From: Egerieenecus sp048201975
GTDB lineage: Bacteria; Bacillota; Clostridia; Christensenellales; Aristaeellaceae
Assembly (NCBI GenBank): GCA_048201975.1
Contig: DBFBGQ010000129.1
Coordinates: forward strand, 1-23,101
Length of the DNA stretch: 23,101 nucleotides
Reading direction: 5' to 3'
The number at the start of each line of letters is the position of its first letter. The stretch's first letter is position 1. A program made the position numbers and the translations under genes. The notes below the pieces were generated by a model. That model did no database searches, had not been told where the DNA came from, and saw only the letters and a program-made list of their open reading frames with translations. Below are positions 1-7,443 of the stretch, piece by piece.

Positions 1-851
1 CCCTGGGACTGCCCATGCACGGTGCCCAACACCTGGCTCTTGGCGCTGGGCTCCGCATAGATCTCCTGATGATCCGTGGCCTCTATATCCACCGCCACCA
101 GCGGCGCAAAGAGCTTTTCCAGCAGCTCGTCGGGATCCTCGCTCTGCGGCAGCAGTTCGCCGGTCAGGTACAGTGTCTCCTCCGGGGGCGCGCCTGCTTC
201 CACGCGCAACGGAAAGATAAAGGCGCGCTCCTCCTGTCCCTTGCGATAGACGCTGCACCAATAGTCGCCCGGCTCCGCCCGGCCGCTGGCCGTCTTCCCC
301 TTCCATGGAATGGTGAACATGCCCTGGTTGGCAATGCTCTTGCGCACGGACGCCACGCGCTCCGTCATGGCCTCGTCCGCGTAAATGCTCAGACAGATCT
401 CTCCCTTGCCGCTAACGCCACAGTCCACCAGCCAGCTTTGTTTCTGCTCCAGGTAATACGTCTCGCTTCGGGGCAGCGCATACTCCAACACCGCCTTCGC
501 CCCGCCGATGCGCACCCCGTCCGCCGCTTTTAGCTCATTGCCGCCAGCGGTCCACAGCTGCGCGGTAAGCGTAGCGCTGCCAGTCATCAGGGGCATATCG
601 CAGTAGGAAAGCCCATCATAGCTTAGCGTCAGTGTTCCAGGCTCCACCGCTAGCTGCTCCACCACGGGCCGTTGGGGGCCATAGCCGTCCTCCACGCGCA
701 CCGTAAGCATCCCTGCCGCGGGGACCTGCACCGTAATCTCCGCCGCTTCAAATGGATGCAGCGTATCCGGCGCACGCAGGGAAAGCGTCTCCGCCGCAGC
801 GCATCCCACCAGGCACAAGACGCACAACAGGCTCCCCAGCCATATTCGCAT
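1..851 (-). CDS. Exported cell-surface protein, FlgD-like Ig segment plus start of an SH3-like region (partial)
   Basis: The reading frame stays open from an ATG at 851 to the window edge, giving at least 283 residues; the C-terminus lies outside. An AGGAGG sits 9 bases before the ATG. The N-terminus (MRIWLGSLLCVLCLVGCAAA) is a signal peptide; LVGC ending at Cys17 fits a lipobox, although signal peptidase I cleavage after AAA is also possible. Residues around 178-210 (IPWKGKTASGRAEPGDYWCSVY) resemble the FlgD-type Ig fold segment W-x-G-x-x-x-x-G-x-x-x-x-x-G-x-Y. The last visible stretch, with IYAEPSAKSQVLGTVHGQSQ, looks like the first strands of a bacterial SH3 domain, which often binds cell wall. 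It is probably a wall-associated or envelope protein of unknown specific role. It is transcribed separately from punA, with a terminator between them. Confidence 0.75.
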   Translation of the reverse strand, partial: MRIWLGSLLCVLCLVGCAAAETLSLRAPDTLHPFEAAEITVQVPAAGMLTVRVEDGYGPQRPVVEQLAVEPGTLTLSYDGLSYCDMPLMTGSATLTAQLWTAGGNELKAADGVRIGGAKAVLEYALPRSETYYLEQKQSWLVDCGVSGKGEICLSIYADEAMTERVASVRKSIANQGMFTIPWKGKTASGRAEPGDYWCSVYRKGQEERAFIFPLRVEAGAPPEETLYLTGELLPQSEDPDELLEKLFAPLVAVDIEATDHQEIYAEPSAKSQVLGTVHGQSQ

Positions 852-883
852 ACAAGCTAACCTCCTCATCTTTTACAAAAGCC

Positions 884-911
884 ATTTTATCCTTTAGACG
901 GCGAAGGTCAG
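884..911 (-). promoter_or_regulatory. Possible sigma-A promoter for the exported protein
   Basis: On the minus strand CTGACC (906-911) and TAAAAT (884-889) are separated by 16 bases, about 33 bases before the start codon at 851. The -10 is a five-of-six match and the -35 is weaker. It lies just downstream of the punA terminator, where a new promoter is expected. Confidence 0.4.
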
Positions 912-940
912 GAAAATGTTCATCTCTTTGCTATTTTTGT

Positions 941-972
941 AAAAAAAAGGCATGGACGCATCCGCCCATGCC
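941..972 (-). terminator. Rho-independent terminator of the GH65-deoB-punA operon
   Basis: On the minus strand GGCATGG pairs with CCATGCC (7 bp, arms 966-972 and 949-955) and is followed by eight T residues (941-948). It starts 18 bases after the punA stop codon. Confidence 0.9.
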
Positions 973-990
973 TCACTGCGCGCTTCGGTT

Positions 991-1809
991 TTACAGCGAC
1001 GCAATCACCCGGTCCAGCAGGCCACGGAAGGTATGCTTCACCCGGTCCGCAGTTTCCATCACTTCCTCATGGTTCAGGGGTTGGTCCAGGATGCCAGCGG
1101 CCATGTTGGTAATGCAGCTGACACCCAGCACTTGCAGGCCGCTGTGACGGGCCACAATGGTTTCCGGCACGGTGGACATGCCCACCGCGTCCGCGCCCAG
1201 CACCCGCGCCATGCGAATCTCCGCGGGAGTCTCGAAGCACGGGCCGTTGAACCAGCAGTAGACACCCTTTTGCACCTGCACGCCCATTTCGCCCGCGCAG
1301 CGCTCCGCCAGGGCCACCAGCTCCCGGCTGTAGGCCTGGCTCATGTCCGGGAAGCGTGGACCAAAAGCGTCCAGATTCTCCCCTCGCAGAGGATTCATGC
1401 CGGAGAAGTTGATGCAGTCGGTGATGATCATCAGGTCGCCCGGGTGGAAGCCCAGGTTCACGCCGCCTGCGGCATTGGTAACAATCAACGTTTTAACCCC
1501 CAGCAGCGCCATAACCCGCACGGGCAGCGTCACATCCCGCAGGTCGTAACCCTCATAAGCGTGGAAGCGCCCCTGCATCATGCACACCCGCTTGCCATGG
1601 AGCAGGCCCGTTACCCAGCGACCCTTGTGGCCGGGCACCGTGGACCGGGGGAAACCGGGAATATCCGCATAGTCGATGGCCCGGGCCTCTTCGAGGGCCT
1701 CTACATAGTCGCCCAGGCCGCTGCCCAGGATGATGCCAATTTCCGCCTCGCCCACCGCCTGGCGGATGGTATCGGCGGCAGTCTGAATCTTCTGCATGTA
1801 TTCACTCAT
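991..1809 (-). CDS. punA: Purine-nucleoside phosphorylase, trimeric type
   Basis: It cleaves inosine, guanosine and their deoxy forms with phosphate to give free purine and (deoxy)ribose-1-phosphate in the cytoplasm. With the ATG at 1809 it is 272 residues, typical of the low-molecular-mass trimeric family. Visible family motifs are the phosphate-binding GSGLG (29-33), VPGHKGR (58-64), QGRFHAYEGY (79-88), TNAAGGVN (111-118), GPCFETPAE (189-197) and SCITNMAAG near the C-terminus with the purine-binding Asn. The start overlaps the deoB stop as ATGAGTGA, with AAAGGA 10 bases upstream; an in-frame ATG at 1833 also has a GGGAG before it and would add eight residues, but MSEYMQKI matches the usual family N-terminus better. 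The product ribose-1-phosphate is the substrate of the adjacent DeoB. Confidence 0.95.
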   Translation of the reverse strand: MSEYMQKIQTAADTIRQAVGEAEIGIILGSGLGDYVEALEEARAIDYADIPGFPRSTVPGHKGRWVTGLLHGKRVCMMQGRFHAYEGYDLRDVTLPVRVMALLGVKTLIVTNAAGGVNLGFHPGDLMIITDCINFSGMNPLRGENLDAFGPRFPDMSQAYSRELVALAERCAGEMGVQVQKGVYCWFNGPCFETPAEIRMARVLGADAVGMSTVPETIVARHSGLQVLGVSCITNMAAGILDQPLNHEEVMETADRVKHTFRGLLDRVIASL

Positions 1810-2989
1810 TGCGCGCACATCCTTTGCCTTCATCTAGCTCCCGGAGGAAAGAGGTGGCGCCGAAACGCTGGGGCAGCCCCAGGAACTCTGCCACCGTGGC
1901 GGCAATGTCCGCATAGGTGCTGCGCGTACCCAGGTCCACCAGCTTCTCCATGCCAGGGCGCCATACCAGCAGCGGGATATACTCCCGGGTGTGGTCCGTG
2001 CCGGGGAAGGTGGGATCGCAACCATGATCCGCCGTAATAATCAGCAGATCCTCCGGACCCATCAGGCCCTGAATCTCCGGCAGCTTCCCATCAATGTATG
2101 CCAGGGCGTCTGCAAAGCCCTGGGCATCATTCCGGTGGCCATAGAGCATATCCGTATCCACCAGGTTGGTGAACACCAGGCCGCAGAAGTCCCGGCGCAT
2201 GTAATCCAGCCACGCCTCTATGCAGGCAGGATTTCCCACAGCGTGGTTGCTCCCCGTCAAGCCCCGGTGATAGAAGATATCCTCAATCTTGCCCACGCCC
2301 AGGCACTCCATGCCCGCTTCCTTCACCGCGTCCAGCAGCGTCGGCCCGAAGGGCTCCACGGAGTAATCCCTGCGCCCCTTGGTGCGGATAAAGTGACCCG
2401 GGGTCCCCACGAAGGGCCGGGCAATCACGCGACCCACGGTATGCTCGCCAATCAGCTGCGCCCGAGCTATTTCGCACATGCGGTACAACTCCGCCAAGGG
2501 GATGATGTCCTCATGGCACGCAATCTGAAACACGCTGTCCGCGGAGGTATACACGATGGGATATCCTGTGCGCAGGTGCTCCTCCCCCAGCTCATCCAAA
2601 ATGGCCGTGCCTGAAGCAGGCTTGTTGCCCAGGGTTTTGCGGCCGATGGCCTTTTCAAAAACGTCCATGACCTCCGCCGGAAAGCCGTTGGGATAGGTGG
2701 GAAAGGGCTTCTCCAGCCGCAGGCCGGCAATTTCCCAATGGCCAGTGGTGGTGTCCTTCCCCGCGCTCTTTTCCATGGCGCGGCCATAAGCGCCCTTGGC
2801 TTCGCCATCAGGAGGATAATGCGTCCCTGGAATTTGCCCCAGACCCAGCCGCGCCAGGTTGGGCAGGCTGGGATGACAGGCGTCCACCACATGGCCAAAG
2901 GTGCACGCCCCCACGTCTCCATATTGCGCCGCGTCCGGAAGGTACCCCACGCCCACTGCGTCCAGAACCGTCAAAAATACTCGCTTCAT
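1802..2989 (-). CDS. deoB: Phosphopentomutase
   Basis: It interconverts (deoxy)ribose-1-phosphate and (deoxy)ribose-5-phosphate, feeding nucleoside sugars into the pentose phosphate pathway or deoxyribose aldolase. It belongs to the alkaline phosphatase superfamily and is 395 residues, the normal DeoB length. Seen in the sequence: metal-binding LDAVGVG (Asp10), KDTTTGHWE (78-86) carrying the Thr that is phosphorylated in the family, ASGTAI, the cap-domain segment with GTPGHFIRT, LVDTDMLYGHRND, and the C-terminal ITADHGCDPTFPGTDHTRE with metal-binding Asp and His. The ATG at 2989 is chosen because AAGGAGG lies 7 bases before it; an ATG at 3013 would overlap the upstream gene and lacks family similarity. 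It sits 20 bases after the GH65 gene and overlaps punA by 8 bases, so the three are one operon. Confidence 0.96.
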   Translation of the reverse strand: MKRVFLTVLDAVGVGYLPDAAQYGDVGACTFGHVVDACHPSLPNLARLGLGQIPGTHYPPDGEAKGAYGRAMEKSAGKDTTTGHWEIAGLRLEKPFPTYPNGFPAEVMDVFEKAIGRKTLGNKPASGTAILDELGEEHLRTGYPIVYTSADSVFQIACHEDIIPLAELYRMCEIARAQLIGEHTVGRVIARPFVGTPGHFIRTKGRRDYSVEPFGPTLLDAVKEAGMECLGVGKIEDIFYHRGLTGSNHAVGNPACIEAWLDYMRRDFCGLVFTNLVDTDMLYGHRNDAQGFADALAYIDGKLPEIQGLMGPEDLLIITADHGCDPTFPGTDHTREYIPLLVWRPGMEKLVDLGTRSTYADIAATVAEFLGLPQRFGATSFLRELDEGKGCARNE

Positions 2990-3009
2990 GGTTTCGCCTC
3001 CTTCATGCC

Positions 3010-5271
3010 TCATTGCAGACGAAGGGTCAATTCCCCCTCCAGGCGATGCCGCTTCCGATATACCCGCAGGGTCAGCGGTTCGCCCCTGAGCAGCGTCAAC
3101 TTGATCTCCTCCCCATGCACCGCCAGCTGAATCAAACGGTCACGGTAATTGAACTTAAAGGCATAGCCCTTCCAGCAATCCGGCAGGAAAGGCGCGAACG
3201 CCAGCTCCCGCACCGTGCGCATGCCCGCAAAGCCCTGGGCAATGGCCAGCCAGCTGCCGGACATGCTGGTGATGTGCAGCCCATCCACGGTATCCCGGTT
3301 GATGTTATCCAGGTCCAGCCGGGCGGTGCGCTTGTACATCTCCACCGCCTTGTCCCGATAACCCAGCTCCGCCGCCAGGATGCTGTGCACGCAGGGGGAG
3401 AGGCTGCTTTCATGGACGGTCATGGGTTCGTAGAAATCAAAATTCCGCTTCTTGGTTTCAGGGTCATAGAGATGGCCGAGGAAATACATGCCCTGGAGCA
3501 CGTCCGCCTGCTTGATATAGCAGGAGCGCAGGATCCTATCCCAGCTCCAATGCTGACAGATGGGGCGCTCCGCAGCGGGAATTTCGCTGGCAGGCTTCAG
3601 CTCCTTATCCAGGAAGGTATCCTGCTGGAGAAACACGCCACGCTCTGCATCCATGGGATAATACATGCTGAAGGAAATCTTCTTCATGCGGTCCTGTTCC
3701 TCTTTGCTGAAACCCAGCTCCCGGGTGCGCTTGTCGCCCACGATGTGCGCCGCCTCCACGCACCAGTCCAGGCACCAGGCCGCCATGCGGTTGGTGTACC
3801 AGTTGTTGCTGACGTTATTTTCGTATTCGTTGGGACCAGTGACGCCGTGAATCATATACTTTCCCGCGTGCTGGCTGAAATGAACCCGGGAGACCCAGAA
3901 GCGCGCGATTCCCAGCAGCACCTCCATGCCCTCCCGGCGCAGGTAATCCTCGTCGCCAGTGTAGGTCACATAGTTATAAATGGCGTAGGCAATGGCCCCG
4001 TTCCGGTGAATCTCCTCAAAGGTGATCTCCCATTCGTTGTGGCACTCCTCCCCAGTGAAGGTTACCATGGGGTAGAGCGCGCCTTCCAGCCCCAGCTGCC
4101 GGGCATTCTCGTAGGCGCCTGGCAACTGTTGCCAGCGGTAGATCAGCAGCTGCCGGGCCACTTCCTGCCCTGCCACCGCCATATATACCGGGAAGCAATA
4201 CGCTTCGGTATCCCAGTAGGTGGCGCCGCCATACTTCTCCCCGGTAAAGCCCTTGGGGCCGATGTTCAGCCGGGCGTCCTCTCCAGTATAGGTGCTAAGC
4301 AGCTGAAACAGGTTGAAGCGGATCCCCTGCTGGGCGCTGTCGTCGCCCTCGATCTGCACATCCGCCATTTCCCACTTGCGGGCCCAGGCATCGCACTGGG
4401 CTTTGCGCGCCTTTTCGTAGCCCTCCCCCAAAGCGTCGTGCGCCGCATCCATGGCCAGGCGCAGCAGCTGCTCCTCCTGGTGATCCCGGCTGGTATATAC
4501 CAGGGCGAATTTATCCAGGGAGACGCTTTCCTCCGCCTTCACCTCTCCCACGAAGCGCATGGCGCATTCCCCCTTCACCGCCGCCGCGTCAATGCAGCTC
4601 AGGGCGTCGCACCGGGCGGACATGGCCGCCGCCACTGTAAAGCGCGGCGTGCCGAAGGGATTCTCCCGGGTTTTCACCAGCACGGCCGCGGCCTCGTCCT
4701 CCGCCACGCCGTCCAGCATGTCCCAGAAGCGCTCCTGGTAGTTGGCGTCCAGGTTGCGGACGTTCCCGTCCAGGTAGGGGGTCATCTCCACCTTGCAATC
4801 GAAGGAAGGCGTTACCGTATAGCGCAGGGCGAGCAGCTCCTTGCGGGCCATGGAAACGAAGCGCTCACAGTCGATGCGCAGGCTTCCCTTGGGCGTTTCC
4901 GCCATCACGGAACGGGTGAGGATGCCGCTGCGCATATCCACCTCCCGGTGGAACTCCCACACGGTCATCTTGTTCAAATCCAGCGGCACGCCATCCAGCA
5001 GCACATGAACGCCAATGAGATTCACCGCGTTGATGACCTTGCCAAAGTATTTCGGGTAGCCGTTTTTCCACCAGCCCACCCGGGTTTTATCCGGGAACCA
5101 GACGCCGCCCAGGTACGTGCCCCGATGGCAATCGCCTGTATAATCCTCTTCAAAATTGCCACGCAGGCCCATGTAGCCATTGCCAAGAGAGGTCAGGCTC
5201 TCCCCCAGGCGCATCTGCGCCGGATCCCAGCCCGTCTCCACCACTTTCCAGGGATGCACGGTAAAGCTCAT
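3010..5271 (-). CDS. GH65 disaccharide phosphorylase, maltose-phosphorylase-like
   Basis: This 753-residue cytoplasmic enzyme is a glycoside hydrolase family 65 phosphorylase. It most resembles maltose phosphorylase, which converts maltose plus phosphate to glucose and beta-glucose-1-phosphate. The N-terminal beta-sandwich has the SLGNGYMGLRGNFEE signature (about residues 28-42). The (alpha/alpha)6 barrel has YWDTEAY (Trp353, Glu356) and GEECHNEWEITFEEIHRNGA, with the likely catalytic Glu within residues 413-415. HVTGPNEYENNVSNNWYTN-type residues follow, and the C-terminal part has the LYDPETKKRNFDFYEPMT region. The NEWEITFEEIHRNGA loop is what I associate with maltose phosphorylases rather than kojibiose or trehalose phosphorylases, but loop changes alter specificity in this family. 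The ATG at 5271 has AAAGGAG 7 bases upstream; upstream in-frame Mets lie in the promoter. No beta-phosphoglucomutase gene is in the window. Confidence 0.85.
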   Translation of the reverse strand: MSFTVHPWKVVETGWDPAQMRLGESLTSLGNGYMGLRGNFEEDYTGDCHRGTYLGGVWFPDKTRVGWWKNGYPKYFGKVINAVNLIGVHVLLDGVPLDLNKMTVWEFHREVDMRSGILTRSVMAETPKGSLRIDCERFVSMARKELLALRYTVTPSFDCKVEMTPYLDGNVRNLDANYQERFWDMLDGVAEDEAAAVLVKTRENPFGTPRFTVAAAMSARCDALSCIDAAAVKGECAMRFVGEVKAEESVSLDKFALVYTSRDHQEEQLLRLAMDAAHDALGEGYEKARKAQCDAWARKWEMADVQIEGDDSAQQGIRFNLFQLLSTYTGEDARLNIGPKGFTGEKYGGATYWDTEAYCFPVYMAVAGQEVARQLLIYRWQQLPGAYENARQLGLEGALYPMVTFTGEECHNEWEITFEEIHRNGAIAYAIYNYVTYTGDEDYLRREGMEVLLGIARFWVSRVHFSQHAGKYMIHGVTGPNEYENNVSNNWYTNRMAAWCLDWCVEAAHIVGDKRTRELGFSKEEQDRMKKISFSMYYPMDAERGVFLQQDTFLDKELKPASEIPAAERPICQHWSWDRILRSCYIKQADVLQGMYFLGHLYDPETKKRNFDFYEPMTVHESSLSPCVHSILAAELGYRDKAVEMYKRTARLDLDNINRDTVDGLHITSMSGSWLAIAQGFAGMRTVRELAFAPFLPDCWKGYAFKFNYRDRLIQLAVHGEEIKLTLLRGEPLTLRVYRKRHRLEGELTLRLQ

Positions 5272-5316
5272 ACCGTCTCTCCTTTCGGGTAAAATCAACC
5301 AAACGTAGCCGCTTGA

Positions 5317-5345
5317 AGCGTACCGCATCCGGGGCAAAAAGTCAA
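5317..5345 (-). promoter_or_regulatory. Sigma-A promoter of the GH65-deoB-punA operon
   Basis: On the minus strand TTGACT (5340-5345) and TACGCT (5317-5322) are separated by exactly 17 bases. The expected transcript start leaves a leader of about 40 bases before the ATG at 5271. Confidence 0.7.
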
Positions 5346-5406
5346 GAGGAAGGAGGCCGGCGGAAGCTCTGTCCTTTGTGGTCGCGGCTCTTCCACGGGT
5401 TTTTTC

Positions 5407-5456
5407 AACAAAGGCGGCAAGGCTTTGCCCGCCAAGAAGCAATCGCCTTGCCGCCT
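5407..5456 (-). terminator. Terminator after the SPFH gene
   Basis: AGGCGGCAAGGC (5412-5423) and GCCTTGCCGCCT (5445-5456) form a perfect 12 bp stem 20 bases after the SPFH stop. On the minus strand the stem is followed by TTGTT, a weak U-tract, so termination efficiency is uncertain, but the stem is too strong to be chance. Confidence 0.7.
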
Positions 5457-5476
5457 ATTTCCTGATGCTCGTATGG

Positions 5477-6538
5477 TTACTGCTTTGCGCCGCAGTTGGG
5501 GCAGAACTTCGCGCCGGGCTGCAGCGGCTGCCCGCAGGCCGCGCACCGATCTTCCGCGCTTTGCTTCGCGCCGCAATGGGAGCAGAACTTGGCGCCGGGA
5601 GCCAGCGGCTGCCCGCACTGGGAACAGAAGGCGCCGGAGGCCGGGCGCGCCGCCTGAGCAGGCTGTGCGCTGGGCTGGGCCGCCTGCATGCTCTGGGCAA
5701 ACATCTGTCCCATGGCCACGCCCGCGCCCATGCCCATACCCATGCCCGCCGTGCCGCCGGGATTGTTGGCCGCCTCCCGCATGGCTTCCGCCGCCTGGTA
5801 CTGGGCATATCTGCCCAAATCGCCCATCACGCCCATGGAAGTGCGGCGGTCCATGGTCTTCTCCACCTCTTCCGGCAGGCTGATGTTTTCAATGACGAAG
5901 CCGCTGAGCTGCAGCCCCAGGGGCAACAGCTTGGGGTTGATGGCCCGCATGGCCTGATCGCCCAGCTCCTCGTAATGGGCAGCCAGGTCCAGGGCAGGAA
6001 TCTTGCTCTCCGCGATGGCGTCGCTGAGGCCGGAAACCAGCGTGCGCTTGATTTGTCCTTCCACGCCCTCCACCGTGAACAGGGAGGCGGTGCCGAACAC
6101 TTCCCGCAAAAATGCCGCGGGATCCGTCACCCGGAAGGAATAAATGCCAAAGGCCCGCAGCCGGATCATGCCGAACTCCGCGTCCCGCATCATCACGGGA
6201 TTGGAGGTTCCCCACTTGCGGTCCAGAAACTGCTTGGTGCTAACGAAGTACACATCCGCCTTGAAGGGAGAGTTGAAGCCGAACTGCCACGCCTTCAGCG
6301 CCGTCATGATGGGCATATTCGCCGTGCTGAGGCTGTAGCGTCCAGGGGTATAAACGTCCGCCAGCTGGCCCTCGTTGACAAACACAGCCGCCTGGCTTTC
6401 CCGCACCGTCAGCTGGGCCCCCATCATGATCTCCTTGCCGTTCATGTCGTACTTGTGGACCATGGTGTCCGCAGTATCATCCGTCCACTCGATTACGTCA
6501 ACAAGCTGACCTTTGATGATGTTGGAAAAGAACCCCAT
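5477..6538 (-). CDS. SPFH-domain protein with two C-terminal zinc ribbons (YdjI-like)
   Basis: This 353-residue protein has no signal peptide. The SPFH/band 7-like part covers roughly residues 1-245: GAQLTVRESQAAVFVNEGQLADVYTPG near residues 41-66 and LRAFGIYSFRVTDPAAFL near 130-145 are typical of this group, formerly called virion-core-protein-like. An Ala/Gly/Met-rich linker (about 245-303) joins it to two zinc ribbons with Cys305, 308, 319, 322 and Cys332, 335, 346, 349. In Bacillus subtilis the related YdjI recruits the phage-shock protein PspA to the membrane, so an envelope-stress scaffold role is likely (inference). AAGGAGG lies 7 bases before the ATG. It follows the receiver-like gene by 19 bases, so the two are cotranscribed. 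Confidence 0.88.
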   Translation of the reverse strand: MGFFSNIIKGQLVDVIEWTDDTADTMVHKYDMNGKEIMMGAQLTVRESQAAVFVNEGQLADVYTPGRYSLSTANMPIMTALKAWQFGFNSPFKADVYFVSTKQFLDRKWGTSNPVMMRDAEFGMIRLRAFGIYSFRVTDPAAFLREVFGTASLFTVEGVEGQIKRTLVSGLSDAIAESKIPALDLAAHYEELGDQAMRAINPKLLPLGLQLSGFVIENISLPEEVEKTMDRRTSMGVMGDLGRYAQYQAAEAMREAANNPGGTAGMGMGMGAGVAMGQMFAQSMQAAQPSAQPAQAARPASGAFCSQCGQPLAPGAKFCSHCGAKQSAEDRCAACGQPLQPGAKFCPNCGAKQ

Positions 6539-6557
6539 GCCGTCGCCTCCTTGCTTT

Positions 6558-7355
6558 TTATTCCTCTGCCAGCGCCGTTACGTTAGGCAGCACCCGGATG
6601 CTGGTCAACCGCAGCTCCAGGTCCAGATAGATCCTCGCCTGACTGATAACCTCCATGGTATGCTCGCTCACCAGGCGGGTGATGGAATCGCTCTCCTCCC
6701 CCTGGGTGCCCACCATGGGGCAGCACAGCACGCGGACATGCTCCGACGTAATCACCGCCACCACAATGCGCATGCCATGAAGCTCCGCGCCGAAGAAATT
6801 CCGCAGGGCCACCTCCAGCCGCTCGGGCCCGTAGTGCCAGCGCCCCGCCAGGTATTCCTCGCCCTGGGGCAAAGCCAGGTCGGCCGTCACGCACGCGGCG
6901 TCGGGGTCCATGCGGCTGCGCAGCAACCGCATATGATTGAGCACGTATTTCTTTCCGCTGACCCGCCCCGAAAGGAGATCCCGGAAAAACTCATGCCGGC
7001 ACACCTGCAGCATGTCCGCCTCGCCAAAGTTATCGTTGGAGAAATCCGCATGGGTCCGGTTGAGCAATGTGCGCAGCTCCGCCACGCTCCCCATCAGCTC
7101 CTCGGAATCCTGACTGACGGCAAAGATCGGCAGAATAGGATAAAATGCCGTCAAATGCCCCATCAGCAGCGCTTCCTGCGCCATGTCCAGCCGGATGCCG
7201 ATCCCGTCCACATGGTGCGCCTTCAAGCAGGCAATGGCGCTTTCGGCGGAATTGCAGATCCGCGGGGTACGAAAGCCCAGGCTCTCCCAGGAGCCAACCG
7301 CCTGAAACACATCCACGATCTCGGGCCGATCCGTCACCAGAAGGATTTTATACAT
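6558..7355 (-). CDS. Receiver-like protein, degenerate, YesN-type without a DNA-binding domain
   Basis: This 265-residue protein starts like a response regulator: MYKILLVTDRPEIV matches strand 1, but only one acidic residue (Asp9) of the usual pair is present. The segment HHVDGIGIRLDM (47-58) aligns with strand 3, where the phosphoacceptor Asp appears replaced by Arg55. Residues 117-190 (RHEFFRDLLSGRVSG, then WHYGPERLEVALRNFFG) resemble the linker domain of YesN/AraC-type regulators. No AraC helix-turn-helix follows; the protein ends with MEVISQARIYLDLELRLTSIRVL. It probably acts as a protein-binding sensor or regulator rather than a phosphorylated transcription factor. GGAGG lies 7 bases before the ATG. 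It heads an operon with the SPFH gene. Confidence 0.7.
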   Translation of the reverse strand: MYKILLVTDRPEIVDVFQAVGSWESLGFRTPRICNSAESAIACLKAHHVDGIGIRLDMAQEALLMGHLTAFYPILPIFAVSQDSEELMGSVAELRTLLNRTHADFSNDNFGEADMLQVCRHEFFRDLLSGRVSGKKYVLNHMRLLRSRMDPDAACVTADLALPQGEEYLAGRWHYGPERLEVALRNFFGAELHGMRIVVAVITSEHVRVLCCPMVGTQGEESDSITRLVSEHTMEVISQARIYLDLELRLTSIRVLPNVTALAEE

Positions 7356-7406
7356 CCGTCATCCTCCGTTTCCAATCCATAAAGGGGTAAATAACCGAAC
7401 ATTTTT

Positions 7407-7435
7407 ATTATACATGGAATTTGTGAAAAACACAA
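7407..7435 (-). promoter_or_regulatory. Promoter of the receiver-like/SPFH operon
   Basis: On the minus strand TTGTGT (7430-7435) and a perfect TATAAT (7407-7412) are separated by 17 bases, about 50 bases before the ATG at 7355. Confidence 0.75.
7421..7435. repeat. Inverted repeat over the -35 element
   Basis: TTGTG-AAAAA-CACAA is a perfect 5 bp inverted repeat that covers the -35 hexamer and part of the spacer of the promoter at 7407-7435. The position suits a repressor operator, but the repeat is short and may be chance in an AT-rich gap. Confidence 0.4.
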
Positions 7436-7443
7436 ACAATTTC

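Noticed and set aside
952..2037. Plus-strand open frame of 361 codons
   Set aside because: It is antisense to punA and part of deoB and starts within the terminator stem.
3013..5292. Plus-strand open frame of 759 codons
   Set aside because: It lies antisense to the complete GH65 gene, has no family motifs and low-complexity His/Gln/Leu-rich composition typical of a frame opposite a GC-rich gene.
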